From NCBI GenBank assembly GCA_001953115.1, contig LSSL01007422.1, forward strand, positions 1 to 19,930: a stretch of 19,930 nt of DNA, given 5' to 3'. The position numbers and the translations under genes were made by a program. Each line of letters starts with the position of its first letter. Within the stretch, counting starts at the first letter, position 1. Below the pieces are notes generated by a model. The model saw only the letters and a program-made list of their open reading frames with translations, was not told the DNA's origin and searched no databases. Positions 10,552 through 19,930 of this stretch are shown piece by piece. The stretch is from Smittium mucronatum. Taxonomy: Eukaryota > Kickxellomycota > Harpellomycetes > Harpellales > Legeriomycetaceae.

Positions 10552-12457
10552 ATAACTCCAGATATTTAACTCGAAACCTATTATAGAAAAAAACATTTCG
10601 TATAATTCTTAAATATTAGAGATTTTAAAAAAATATAGAGGGATATAAAAACATTTTTAAATTAATAAATATAGTTTTTTATTACCTTTAAAATAAATTT
10701 CCGTTAAAAAAAGTCAAAAATAAAATTATATAATTTTTTTTTTCACATTCAAAATTGGACATTAATTAAGTAAAAAAATTATATAGTGAGAATAATCATT
10801 TTACACAAAAGTTATTATTTTTAAAAATAATTCCCTAATTTATACAGGATTTAAAATTTGTAAAGAGTGATTATGTATTCAAATGTCTAATTTTGATGAA
10901 TTTTTTTCAGATAAAAGGATATATTTCATATTGCAAGATTATGATTATTTAATAAATCCTTTTTTAAAATAAATGAAAGTTATAATTTTTGAATATTGCA
11001 ACAAAAATATGGTATATTTTTAATACTTTTAATTTATTATTATAGATCAACGAGACCCTGAGGAGAAAAATCTAATTCTGGAAAATTAGAAAAATGACCT
11101 ATCAACTTTGGGTATGTATAAACCACTTCTATATAAGATTAAAAGCACTTTTTAATATTTAAAATTGAATATTTTTATTTTTTGTAAAGAAAGAATGTAT
11201 AAAAAAAGCATTTTTGAGCTCATGGTTTAGAAATAATTGGGTTATTGTAATTTGCTGTTTTAAATGGAAAAAATACTCAAAATTTATCTTGATACATCCA
11301 AAAAAAGTCTATTACATAGAAACCATAAATTTCAAAAATTTAATATAGATTAAGCGCAAATATATAATCAATTATAAGCAACTAAAAATGAAAAAGAATA
11401 TTATGAAATAAATAAAATAAAATAATAAAATATAAAATAAAATAAAATAAAAATATATAAAATATAATATAATAACAATTAAATTAGTTTTTCAAAGGAT
11501 ACACCGAAGCAGAGTCAATATAACTCAATTATATAATTTTATACGAAGTAGAAAAAAATCTTTGAGATATTTTATTGCTAGCAGAAAAGCTGATATGATG
11601 CATGAGCAAAATTGGAAATGTAATTCAATATAGTCAATATTATCTATCCTATATCTATTTACAGGATGAAATAAACCGAAATAAAATTAATATTTAATTT
11701 AATAATGGTCCTTCTTTAAAAAAGAGAATATGATATAACGTCAATCTATTAAAAAAATAAATCTAAAATTAGACTTTTAGTTTAATATTATTTTTTAATA
11801 TTATATCTCTAACGTTCCATTCAGTAAAATTATATTTTATCCTATAAGAAAAGGTATCTAGTTATCTTAAAATCAATTTTTGGTCAAGGCTAATTGTAAC
11901 TCTATCTAAAAATTGATAAATTGTAGTTTAATTTTCCAGAAAAAAAAAGTATTTTAATGTGAAAAAAATGTATCTTTTTTTAAAAATAACTTGCAATAAA
12001 TCTAGAATTAATCGAATTAAAATGATTTAGTTTCATTAATTAAGCGAAACGAATAAAAAAGCCTATAAAAAGCCACTCTTTATTCGACAAAGGCGGGCTT
12101 TGTTGGGATTTAAATCCTTTTAAGAGGAAAGCAAGTCCAAAAATTGGTCAATATTGCCATAAAACCTAGCTATCAATTGAGAAAAAAACTTTATAAGCTC
12201 GGTTAAAATATTTTTATCAATTATTAGAGGAGGTGATTAAAGAATTAAAATTTTATATTTAAGCTAAAAATAAAAAAAGAGCGTGTTAAAAAAATACCTT
12301 TTCAAAAATAGATTAGTTGGATACTAGATTTTTCCTCAGTCCTGGGAATATCTTTACTCCGCAGTTTCGTTTTTTTAAGGTAGCAAGTAAATTTAATTCC
12401 AACTAATAAGAGGAAGAATAAATCAATATAAAGATAATATAGCACTAGGAACAAATT
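10552..12457. other. AT-rich spacer with microsatellite and weak coding traces
   Basis: Mostly spacer. A + frame from about 11043 to 11411 has protein-like pieces (DQRDPEEKNLILEN, KSIFELMV, MEKILKIYLDTSKKSLLH) but stops at about the rate expected by chance, so it is not called as a gene. From about 12060 rightwards the DNA becomes visibly richer in G and C, which may mark the edge of transposon-derived sequence. Confidence 0.4.
11405..11475 (+). repeat. AAAAT-type microsatellite, imperfect
   Basis: A run made of AAAT, AAAAT and AAATAT units without any G or C for about 70 bases. This is a simple repeat of slippage origin. Confidence 0.8.
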
Positions 12458-12736
12458 ATGATAAAAATAGTTATAATTACTTTGGGATTAGTAGCAAAAA
12501 GCAGGTTTAAAAGTGAAAAAAAAGGGAGAAATATTATTGGTACTGAGGCATGGAGCTCCTACCTAATCACGGTTATATAAACAGATTCTAGAGGAAATTT
12601 TAAGCCCAATTATCTATTTAATAACAATTCAGATGCCAGAGATATCTGAAAAAGGTATCATAACTATTCTCTGACGAAAAAAGTAGAATTAAATTGTATC
12701 TATAGTTTACCAGTGTGGGACCTCTTTAATTGTTAA
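12458..12736 (+). pseudogene. Unrecognised decayed reading frame
   Basis: A + frame beginning at ATG 12458 runs for 40 codons to a TAA at 12578, continues past it to a TGA at 12647, and ends at TAA 12734. It has only two internal stops in 92 codons. The start is hydrophobic (MIKIVIITLGLVAKSRF), followed by GRNIIGTEAWSSYLITVI, TDSRGNFKPNYLFNNNSDAR and later LPVWDLFNC. The composition looks coding and the region is GC-richer than the spacers. It lies about 650 bases upstream of the first gag-like segment of the Ty3 relic on the same strand. It may therefore be the leader or gag N terminus of that element, or part of another. No domain was recognised. Confidence 0.3.
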
Positions 12737-13390
12737 AATTTTACATAAAATAAAATAAAAAGCCATTTTTATCTTTCTTCATAATGCTCGTGTGTTTCTA
12801 AACCAAATTAAACTAAAAACAATAAGCTATTACAAGATTAAATATCGAATAGTTTTTTATCATATTAAGCTATGGATATGAGTCATAGAAATTGAATAAT
12901 TTTAATATCACAAAAATTTGAGTGTGATCTAAAAAGCTGTATAAAATATGCAAAATCAACCAATCAAAAAATCCCACCCCACTTTCTAACCAATAAATAT
13001 CAAAATTTTGTATTGAGTTATATTAAAATGCTTCGGTAGTCATGGGTCATGGAATTTCCAAAAGTTTACTTAAATTCGCGATGCTTTTGAAGCTCCATTT
13101 CTTATAAAAGAAAGCCGAAGGTGTTAAATTATAAATTAAAACCCAAATGAAGGAAGATAAATGTTTAATTAGAAGATAAGACTCTTTAAAGAAATTTTTG
13201 AGAAAGTCTAGGGCCCAAAAATAATTAATAACACCTGTTATTTGAAAATATCAAAGGTGTAATTTTACAAAGTTTTATACATTATATGAATTTTCGCGAT
13301 CAAATATTTTATAAGCCAATTGAAAATAATGTGAATATAGTAATAGAGGTAGCAGTAATCAGATAACATGGGACAAATGCCGCCCATTAG
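12737..13390. other. Presumed transposon-derived DNA without a readable domain
   Basis: Moderately AT-rich stretch between the unrecognised frame and the first gag-like segment. Short open pieces occur in all + frames, none longer than a few dozen codons and none with a motif I recognise. If the Ty3 element has a 5' LTR and primer-binding site, they should lie in or before this stretch, but I could not identify them. Confidence 0.4.
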
Positions 13391-14489
13391 TCAAATGATC
13401 GCACAATTATCTTAATCTTGCACACAGTTCGTAAAAATGAAGCCAAAAAGGCTTGTAAGTCATTTTATAATGTTTTTTACATGTTCTGCTGAACAAAAGA
13501 TAACTTGACAGACCCAAGTGGTTCAGGAAACGATTTAATTTTCAGTAAAATCAGATAATAAAATCAATAATATCTTTATAAGAAGAGATATTATAATTTT
13601 TAACAGTTCTATATAAGTTCGCTTCTTAAAAATTTGAAATTAGGTTTTGGCAGCACATAAGTTTTTATCCTATAAGAAAATATCATATAAGCGAAGCTAA
13701 ACATCTCTGATATACCTATTAAGATTGCCCAAGCCCAAAACAGAGTTCTGCAGAATCATACAGGGATAGTTAAGATGATAATAAATATGAAATCCCTCTC
13801 ACTAGGTTACAAACATAAAGTGGATACAGCTGATATTTGCGTTAGGTTTCCACCTAAAAAATTCTATTTTAAATTATAAGAGTGTTTAGATAATTACCTA
13901 AATATGCTCGATGCTTAATTTAGTTATATACTGCTGAAATTGGGGACGATGTGACTCAAAGTATATTCAGAGAATATCTTGGAGGAGAATAACTTTATAT
14001 TTCTAAACCAATTTTTAGCGCTATATCTAGGTTTGTGAAATATTATTCATAGAATTGGATGAATTTTCGGCGAATAGGAGAAGCTAAAAAATGACTAAAG
14101 AGAACAGAATACAATTAAAATATACTAAGATGAATTTTTAATCGTCTTTTCCAAAATATCCATATCTTCAAAGCTGCGAAAATAAAATTAGTCTCAGAGA
14201 ATGTAACCGAGGCATTAAAAACTGTTAAAAAGTCGATAGTAACATATTCATAAATAAATACAAGTAAAATTTCGACAAAATTATAAATTTATTTATTATA
14301 AAGAAACTACGGGGAAAAAAATCGGAGAATCGTATCCAGGGATCTCCGGAAAACAAGGTAATATCCAAAGAAACACAAAAATCATCTTTCTTTCTTACTA
14401 AAAAATATTATGTTTCTAACAATAGAAAATTTAAATCTAAGATTATCTGTTTCAAGTTCTCTAGATTAGTGTAGTAAAATATAAATTGT
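13391..14489 (+). pseudogene. gag-like remnant with possible CCHC zinc knuckle
   Basis: Gag forms the particle of LTR retrotransposons. Support here is weak and rests on order and small motifs. At 13391-13558, one stop apart, is NDRTIILILHTVRKNEAKKA, like the capsid helix ending in G-x-A. Around 14170-14240 is SENVTEALKTVKKSI, like the end of the capsid domain. At 14448-14489 the residues C-F-K-F-S-R-L-V-stop-stop-N-I-N-C keep the exact CX2CX4HX4C spacing, with the second Cys changed to Phe and the His to a stop. Frames change several times. The position directly upstream of protease and RT is what gag should occupy. Confidence 0.42.
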
Positions 14490-14642
14490 AATCCGTAATG
14501 GTCCTCCGAAAAATCCCAGGCTCCAAGAAACCAAAATACAGAAATAAGAAGTAGCATAGAGAGTAGAACATCTTTTGGTAAAAAAAATTACAGGAAATAA
14601 TTTAAAGTGTATAATATAAACTATACACCGGTCCCAATAAGG

Positions 14643-14699
14643 AAAATAAGTGGAAAATGTCCTAGTTTATATCTGGCAGACGTCGGAATAAAATAATAA
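14643..14699 (+). pseudogene. Possible aspartic protease remnant
   Basis: A short + frame reads CPSLYLADVGIK and ends at a TAA. LADVG would correspond to the L-[IF]-D-T-G active site of retroviral-type proteases, with Thr replaced by Val (codons at 14679-14687). The only other support is its position between the putative zinc knuckle and the RT. The flap and the C-terminal I-[IL]-G motif were not found, so this is a suggestion. Confidence 0.25.
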
Positions 14700-15141
14700 A
14701 ATATCCTAATGGTCACTGTGATAAAGAGTAAACCAGAAATTGAAAGAAACTTTTCACAGTAATAATACCGCAGTAGTGCAAAAATAAAAATTATATCTAA
14801 ATATTCGGTTCAGAAGATAAATATAGGCCCAATAAAGGAATCTCAAACTCGCAAGTTTCAAGGGAATTGGATCGGACAGGCTACTGAGCTAATATAAATC
14901 GTTTTGTTTAAATTTTAGGGTTAATTTTTTTTTTGTTTATAAGTTTTATATAGAATACAATGGGGAGTTTTTTTTAAATATAACTCGGTATTATCACAGC
15001 AATGTGAGCAGAAATACCATTTTAAACTGATTAATGGCTTCCTAACAATGTGTTAAAACTCATAAAATACCTTTAATAATAGAGAGGAAGCCCACGCCAA
15101 CCATTAATAAAATAAAATCCTGTGGAAAATATGAAGTTAGA

Positions 15142-15990
15142 ATGTATACATGTGATTTAGTTGTTACAGTAAATAGCGATCTAAACACTAAACAAAAGAC
15201 CGAAATGGTAGAAATATTACATTATTTTCATGGATGTTTTTCGAAGGAGTTAAAAAAATTTCATGGAGAAACAATAGGAACGTGTATAGTAAAAATACTA
15301 GGAAAGACGGTAGTGAGAATTAAATCTTAGAAAATTGCAAATAATCTTCAATAAGAAAATTACAATCGAAAAACATGATTTTTTTTTTTACCTTCAAAGA
15401 ATTCATATGACTCCCCTTTATTCGTAATCTGAAGGGGGAAAAAAAGGAATTTTTTTTTTGTGTTATAGAAAATCGAATTCCTTTTCAAAGAAGAATTCAT
15501 AACTACTCTCAAACATGGTTGAGATTTTTAGTGGAATAAAGGTTATTTTATTTTTTCACTCTCGAAGCTCTACCCAGTTACAGAAAAATGACTCTGGAAA
15601 GGGAAACTTAAGAACTCATAGCATCTCCACTTGATCAGAGTTAGAGCTTTTCCTGTTATAAAATCATGTCATTTTGCTTAAAAAATGTCTCTTCCAATAT
15701 ATAATAATAATTTAGGGTATAATTAACTATTTTTATGTAATAGCTTGCTTACATTTATTGGTGAAATTATAATATTCAGAGATGCATGTAATTATCACAT
15801 CAAATAAATACTTCAGGAATTATTAGAAGCGATAATTAAGCTAAATATTGAAAAAAAAAATCATATTCTGAAATATTAAACTATGTTATCTGGGATAAAT
15901 ATTCAAAGATAATATTGTATCACTAGATTCTTTAAAAATATCTATAATATAAAAGATAAAAGAGCCAAAATACAAATTAGAATTGATAAT
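15142..15990 (+). pseudogene. Reverse transcriptase domain remnant (Ty3/gypsy type)
   Basis: RT copies the element's RNA into DNA. The open frame 15142-15327 (LNTKQKTEMVEILHYFHGCF and on) is the typical linker before a gypsy RT. After a frameshift come CYRKSNSFSKKNS (15461 on, cf. DYRKLN...K) and MVEIFSGI. In a third frame are LPSYRKMTLERET (15570 on) and MSFCLKNVSSN (15666 on, cf. MPFGLxNAPxTFQ). Next is FIGEIIIF at 15754-15777 in place of YIDDIIIF. Last are LEAIIKLNIEKK, LCYLG and KIKEPK. The catalytic Asp pair has become Gly-Glu, each by one base change. Three frames and several stops mean that no enzyme is possible. The order and spacing of seven landmark motifs make the assignment secure. 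Confidence 0.88.
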
Positions 15991-16149
15991 TATACTTGTT
16001 TTAGTACTATATTACCTAAATCCAATAATAGTCCTTTATAATCGCAAATACACTGAATTGATTTCTGAATAAGGATGAAACATTCGTTTTTTTTCCTGAT
16101 AAATAACTTCGCCTAATTATTCAAAAGAAATACCAATAATTCACCGCCC

Positions 16150-16377
16150 TTAGGATATCCAGACCGAGATAATGATTTCATTTTAATAAATCACTCATCC
16201 AAAAACTAGCTGGGTGAAATATTAACAAAAGGAACAGAGATCTGAGACTGTATAATAGGTATTTCAAGAATAAATTTGTTATTTGCGGAGAAAATTTTCG
16301 CAATTAGTCATTTAAAGGGTCTTGCGGTTTTATGTGCGATAGAGTTCTACCAATATTATTTATATGAGAAAAAATAA
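16150..16377 (+). pseudogene. RNase H domain remnant (Ty3/gypsy type)
   Basis: RNase H removes the RNA template after reverse transcription. One + frame with two internal stops covers the domain. LGYPDRDNDFILINHSSKN stands for L.yPD...pFil.TDAS, with the Asp codon now CAC (His) at 16192. Then follow LGEILTKGTEI, ISRINLLFAEKIF and GLAVLCAIEFYQYYLYEKK (16318-16374), corresponding to the ...ELEGLAVVWAIE.FR.YLYGKKF end of the family. The catalytic Glu of that last block appears as Lys. The frame is kept over about 75 codons, so this is one of the best-preserved parts of the element. It lies about 160 bases after the RT remnant. Confidence 0.88.
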
Positions 16378-16711
16378 GATAATAATGAATGTCGAAAACT
16401 AAGTAATTTTTTTTTTCAAACTGTCTGATTTGTCAAAATTTGGAGCGCTGTATGGCGAAGCTCAGCAACTATGGATTCAAAATTAGATTCAAATATAGGA
16501 ATAAAAACAATTATGACCTTTTTAACCGTTTTAATTGTTACTAGATACATCAAGAGATAGAAAACGTACTTCACATTAGCAAAAGGGAATAATTGGTTCT
16601 AAAAAATAAGACATTTGGTGCGAAAAACGCGTTGCAAACTGAAGAGCAAACAGATTTAGCCTAACAGATCAGGTGTGAAGGAGCAATTTCGTATTATAAA
16701 ACGGGAAAGGA

Positions 16712-17190
16712 ATGAGAAAATTTTCCCCCACATCACGGGTTAGGGATGGAGTTCAGAATATACATAATAGAAAGCGTCAAAATGATGACAAGACTTGCAT
16801 AAAATTTACGAAAGATTACCATATACCCAAATCAATTTATATAATAAAAGATATTTTAAACATGCCTGGATTATTACAAGCAATAGATTGGGTGTTAAAA
16901 ATCTGATAATTATATTGAATACCTGATTAAATCGTTAAAACCCCGATTGAATAAATCATTTTCTGACATTTTAATTCATATCTGGCCAATTTGGAATTGC
17001 TACCGTCCAATAATTTGGAATTTTAAAAAGAAATCTGACATATTTTAAGAACCTGATTTAGTATTGAATTGTAAAAATAAAAAGATTGCTGTGTAAATAA
17101 ACCAATTTAAATGATAGAAAAAATGCCGTTGATATGGGGTTGAAAATGGAAGTATTTATAAAAATTCTAATCTCAAACTTTTAAAATAGC
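16712..17190 (+). pseudogene. Integrase remnant: zinc-binding part and catalytic fragments
   Basis: Integrase inserts the DNA copy into the genome. A 64-codon open frame (16712-16903) contains IHNRKRQND, then KDYHIPKSIYIIKDILNMPG and AIDWVLKI. This fits the integrase N-terminal H2C2 pattern H...H....yyxP......I.......C..C, although the second His is Asn and the Cys pair is lost past the stop. In another frame, NKSFSDILIHIWPIW (16953 on) resembles the pxxF..i.iDi.GP start of the catalytic core, with Asp changed to His (16977). KNAVDMGLKMEVFIKILI near 17123-17180 resembles the following A...K....vf..l strand and helix. The DNG and final Glu motifs were not found, so the 3' part is missing or unreadable. 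Confidence 0.5.
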
Positions 17191-17894
17191 TTAAAACCAG
17201 AATAACAATTCTTCATTTTTTATATCAATTTTTTTTCCAAGTGGCATAAGGTAATAACTTATAGATTAATACAATTTAAACCTTAATTGTTCTTAAATTA
17301 TGATTCATAACTTGTATATATACACAAAAATAATTTAGGGTAATGTTGAAATCGAGGCTCGAAACTTTCATACGATAAAATAAATAATAAAAAAAGTTAA
17401 AATTAAGCCCAATTACTCAATTTTTCAAATCTTAATGGTTATATCATCAAAATCGATAAATTATAACCAATTTCAAGATTATAAGAAATAATACTCCATG
17501 TTTTTTATAATCTTATGTTTAAAAGATGAAGTTAATTAGCAAAATTAATTTATTAAATATAATTTAAATTTCAAATTATTTTTTCCTCTTCTGCATAAGT
17601 TAATTTTTAATTTTTTGATTTTATTTAATAAATATTCTACAACTTTTTTAAAAAAATAAAAAAATAAAATTTGGCTCACGATTGAAATTTTCAAGGTTAC
17701 ACGGATTATTAATTATCACAAAGGTGGTCAAAGGAATTTTTATTTATTTGAATGAAACAAATTTATTTAAAAGTTTAAATTAACAATGCTTTAGAATGTC
17801 TAAAAAGAGTATATACTCAAAGAAGAAATTTTCTTGAAAAATCTCGGTCTTACTGCTTTCTTCATTTTTGAAATTAACGTTATGCTCAAAACAT
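17191..17894. other. AT-rich spacer between Ty3 relic and MULE-3
   Basis: Very AT-rich with poly-A and poly-T tracts. It could hold the 3' LTR of the Ty3 relic and the end of MULE-3, but no terminal repeat was recognised. Short minus-strand frames at 17780-17971 overlap the SWIM segment of MULE-3 in another frame and are shadows. Confidence 0.45.
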
Positions 17895-19340
17895 ATATTA
17901 TTTTTATATCCACTAAAAAATAGTATACATGACTGAAATTTCTGGATTTTAAAAACTCTTTGCAAGAGCAATAAATGCCCTTCTATGAAACGCTGTTTTT
18001 TTTTAATACGAGAACAAAGTCACCAAAAAATTGTATAAACGAATAGAAATTATCAAAATCAAGAATATTGAGCTTTTTAGATATCATTTCAATTGTTCTT
18101 TTCCAATCATAGATTGTGAAGCACAATATACATAAAATTCATATTTTATGCCTATTTCGCTTTAAAAAAAGCTCTGTGTTCTCTCCTCAAGAGCTTATTG
18201 TAATTTATTTCATCGAATTTCGGAGTGTATGGATTTTAATATCCCTTTAATATTTTTTTCGATAAACCTATAAATTAAATTATATTTGAGGCACTATATC
18301 TTAATAATTTCTGCTTTATAGTTCTGTTAAATCTTTCTAGTTCATTTTTTGTCGAGGGCCCGAAGACTGATGACGCTCTTACCGATTATTGTTTTTTTCG
18401 AAGCATTTTTTCGATATTTTTTCTATTAAGCTATTCATGAAGTTGAAATTACCCCACTTTATTTTGAATAAAAATTTGGACTTTTCAAATTAATCGTCAT
18501 ATACCAATAACTGCACATTACATATATCCTTGTAAATTAATACAATAATCGACTATTGTTCTTTTCCTATTAAATAATTTATGTTTTTGCTGAAATGGAA
18601 CCAAAAATTTATCCTTTTTAATTTAATTTGGGGCTCTTCCATCTCTTTTGTTATTTGATAGGTCAAATCCGCTACTAAGCCATCTAATTTCAAAACAAAT
18701 CCAAATTTCATAGCTTCCTCAAAAATTAAATTAAACACCCAAAGATAATTTTTGATATCATCCCTAATCACCGCAGAAATTTCAATCGGGAAAAAAGACT
18801 GGTTGTTGTCAGCTATTCCAAAGATCATAGCAGCGAAACCACATTTAATCAATTTAAATGTGGAGTCAATATGAATATTTGAATCCATTGAAGGAATTTT
18901 GATCTTTTTTTTGAATTTATCAAGAATTTTATGTCCCCAGGTTCTAAAGAATATCCTGCGACATATTTTTGTGAAGCTCTAAATAAATTTCCCACATTTC
19001 CACACTCATTTTCCAACATCTTTGTCGTTATCAAATTGTTTTTTTCAATTTTCCTATTGCAATTGTTTCGTGTAGAATAAATAAAATACAAATCTACTAT
19101 TATAATTTCAGATTCCAGCTTCTATTTTATTTGGTAAGGGCTAAATCAATCTTTAGTTTGGGAGATTATCTTGCTTCCACTTTCTTTTTCCTTAAATTAA
19201 AAGCAATTATTTGCGTGTTGAGTTTTATAATATTGTCTAGAAATAGGGTTATAATACTCGTCAATTCTCAGATCACATTGGCATTAGCAGATATTTTTAT
19301 TAACGCAAAAATAAACTGCGGATTTATACTTCTTGAATAA
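17895..19340 (-). pseudogene. MULE-3: decayed Mutator-like (MULE) transposase
   Basis: The most complete transposase relic, read on the minus strand. An N-terminal finger frame (19340-19197) has Cys at 19305-19307, a Cys cluster at 19277-19291 interrupted by one TAA, DLRIDEYY, and His at 19215-19217. The frame 19091-18849 holds the linker (KMLENECGNVGNLFRASQKY). The catalytic frame 18888-18553 has IHIDSTFKLIKCGF (first Asp at 18865-18867), FGIADNNQSFFPIEIS, VADLTYQI (second Asp at 18662-18664) and INFWFHFSKNI (His at 18595-18597). After a stop and frame changes come KWGNFNFMNSLIEKISKK and GPSTKNELERFNRTIK (about 18361-18317), the TNN.LE motif. A SWIM finger CSCKEFLKSRNFSH (17970-17929) has its third Cys changed to Phe. 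Both catalytic Asp survive, but frameshifts and stops prevent a full protein. Confidence 0.9.
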
Positions 19341-19930
19341 TTTTGAGTAACATAATCTCATGTTTCTCATTTTGATTTCAATCTCGGAATGTTCAAAAAA
19401 GATCCAGTTTTTCTTTGGCTTGTTCATTTTTTAAATTTTAATGGAAGGAATTTGAATTATTTTTGGATTTTTTAGGTATTATATATATTTTTTGACAGTG
19501 CTATTGATTATATAATACCCATTTAAAAATTTGAATTATAAATATACTATTATTTTGTATCTTATTGAGAATTCGCATATAGAAAATACCTACTTTATTT
19601 TAAATAATATTATACGGCAACAATGTTTTTAATGTTAGCATAAATTATATTTTTTGTTTAATAAACAAATAAACAAATACGCGAAGTTCCATTGGTATGT
19701 TTAATATTTTTTATTGTCAGCACATTGCTTAAATTGTCAGATTTATAAGCTTAAGGTGCCGAAAATATCTATTACGTAAATAAAATTTCATAAATTCTTT
19801 TTATTTGTCAAAAATATGATTTATGTGTCATTATTTGAATTGTTTTGTAATATTTATATGATATTACCACATTTATAATAGGATTATACCTAAAATATAC
19901 ACTTCAAGACTGCAGTAAACCCCCAAAAAG
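19341..19930. other. AT-rich right-hand spacer
   Basis: No gene recognised. It may contain the terminal inverted repeat of MULE-3, but no matching partner was found by eye. A 69-codon + frame at 19131-19340 lies opposite the MULE-3 finger and is read as its shadow. Confidence 0.5.

Larger units (their letters stand above)
13391..17190 (+). mobile_element. Ty3/gypsy-type LTR retrotransposon relic, internal region
   Basis: The order of recognisable pieces on the + strand is gag capsid-like (13391 on), possible zinc knuckle (14448), possible protease (14673), reverse transcriptase (15142-15990), RNase H (16150-16374), zinc-binding integrase N terminus (16712-16906) and integrase catalytic fragments (16926-17190). 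RT before RNase H before integrase is the Ty3/gypsy order; Ty1/copia elements have integrase before RT. The element is broken by many stops and frame changes and has lost catalytic residues in RT and RNase H. LTRs, a primer-binding site and a target-site duplication were not found, so the true ends are unknown. The block is visibly richer in G and C than the flanking spacers. Confidence 0.85.

Noticed and set aside
11834..13682. An 18-base exact repeat (TTTTATCCTATAAGAAAA) near 11835 and again near 13663, considered as LTR pieces.
   Set aside because: Both copies lie upstream of the pol relic rather than flanking it, similarity does not extend beyond the repeat, and a match of this length is plausible by chance in AT-rich DNA.
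18200..18500. The GPSTKNELERFNRTIK stretch (-) looks at first like the end of a retroviral-type integrase core (NG.vErfNrt).
   Set aside because: It follows the MULE core in order, at the distance of the TNN.LE motif seen in the other two MULE relics, and is followed by a SWIM finger. The PST-N-LE form fits MULE C termini better, so no second integrase is needed.
19917..19930. CCCCAAAA at the extreme right end, like a ciliate telomere unit.
   Set aside because: Only one copy is present. The relics contain all three stop codons plus frameshifts, so a ciliate code does not restore them.
1..19930. CRISPR arrays, bacterial operons, riboswitches or rRNA.
   Set aside because: No regularly spaced repeats, no ribosome-binding-site-led gene clusters and no rRNA-like conserved blocks were seen. 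The tRNA and transposons are eukaryotic in type.

Overview
This window is AT-rich eukaryotic DNA with almost no living genes. The only intact gene I can support is an elongator tRNA-Met (CAU) at the left end. It has internal A and B boxes, a T-run terminator and no encoded CCA, so it is a nuclear pol III gene. The sequence resembles fungal elongator tRNA-Met. Together with extreme AT richness and abundant MULE, Ty3 and possible Merlin-type debris, this fits a large-genome, transposon-rich microsporidian or another AT-rich fungal-lineage genome. That taxonomic guess is inference; nothing in the window proves it.

No long open reading frame exists, but translating past stops and frameshifts shows that much of the window is a transposon graveyard. 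Three decayed MULE (Mutator-like) transposases can be followed from N-terminal zinc finger to C-terminal SWIM finger: one on + (about 649-2045) and two on - (about 5852-4541 and 19340-17895). A Ty3/gypsy-type retrotransposon relic lies on + between about 13.4 and 17.2 kb. It runs in the order gag, possible zinc knuckle, possible protease, reverse transcriptase, RNase H, zinc-binding and catalytic integrase pieces. A weaker relic at 10033-10551 (+) looks like an IS1595/Merlin-type DDE transposase.

Three further stretches (8305-9007, 12458-12736, about 11043-11411, all +) read like decayed protein-coding DNA of families I do not recognise. Between these lie very AT-rich spacers with homopolymers, an (AT)12 cruciform-prone repeat, an AAAAT-type microsatellite and a striking G10 tract.

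Layout: 1-648 tRNA-Met and spacer; 649-2045 MULE-1 (+); 2046-4540 spacer with the (AT)n palindrome; 4541-5852 MULE-2 (-); 5853-8304 spacer with G10; 8305-9007 unknown relic; 9008-10032 spacer; 10033-10551 Merlin-like relic; 10552-12457 spacer with a microsatellite and a weak relic; 12458-12736 unknown relic; 12737-13390 spacer; 13391-17190 Ty3/gypsy relic; 17191-17894 spacer; 17895-19340 MULE-3 (-); 19341-19930 spacer. Nothing suggests that any protein is made from this window. All family assignments come from reading motifs by eye, not from database searches.
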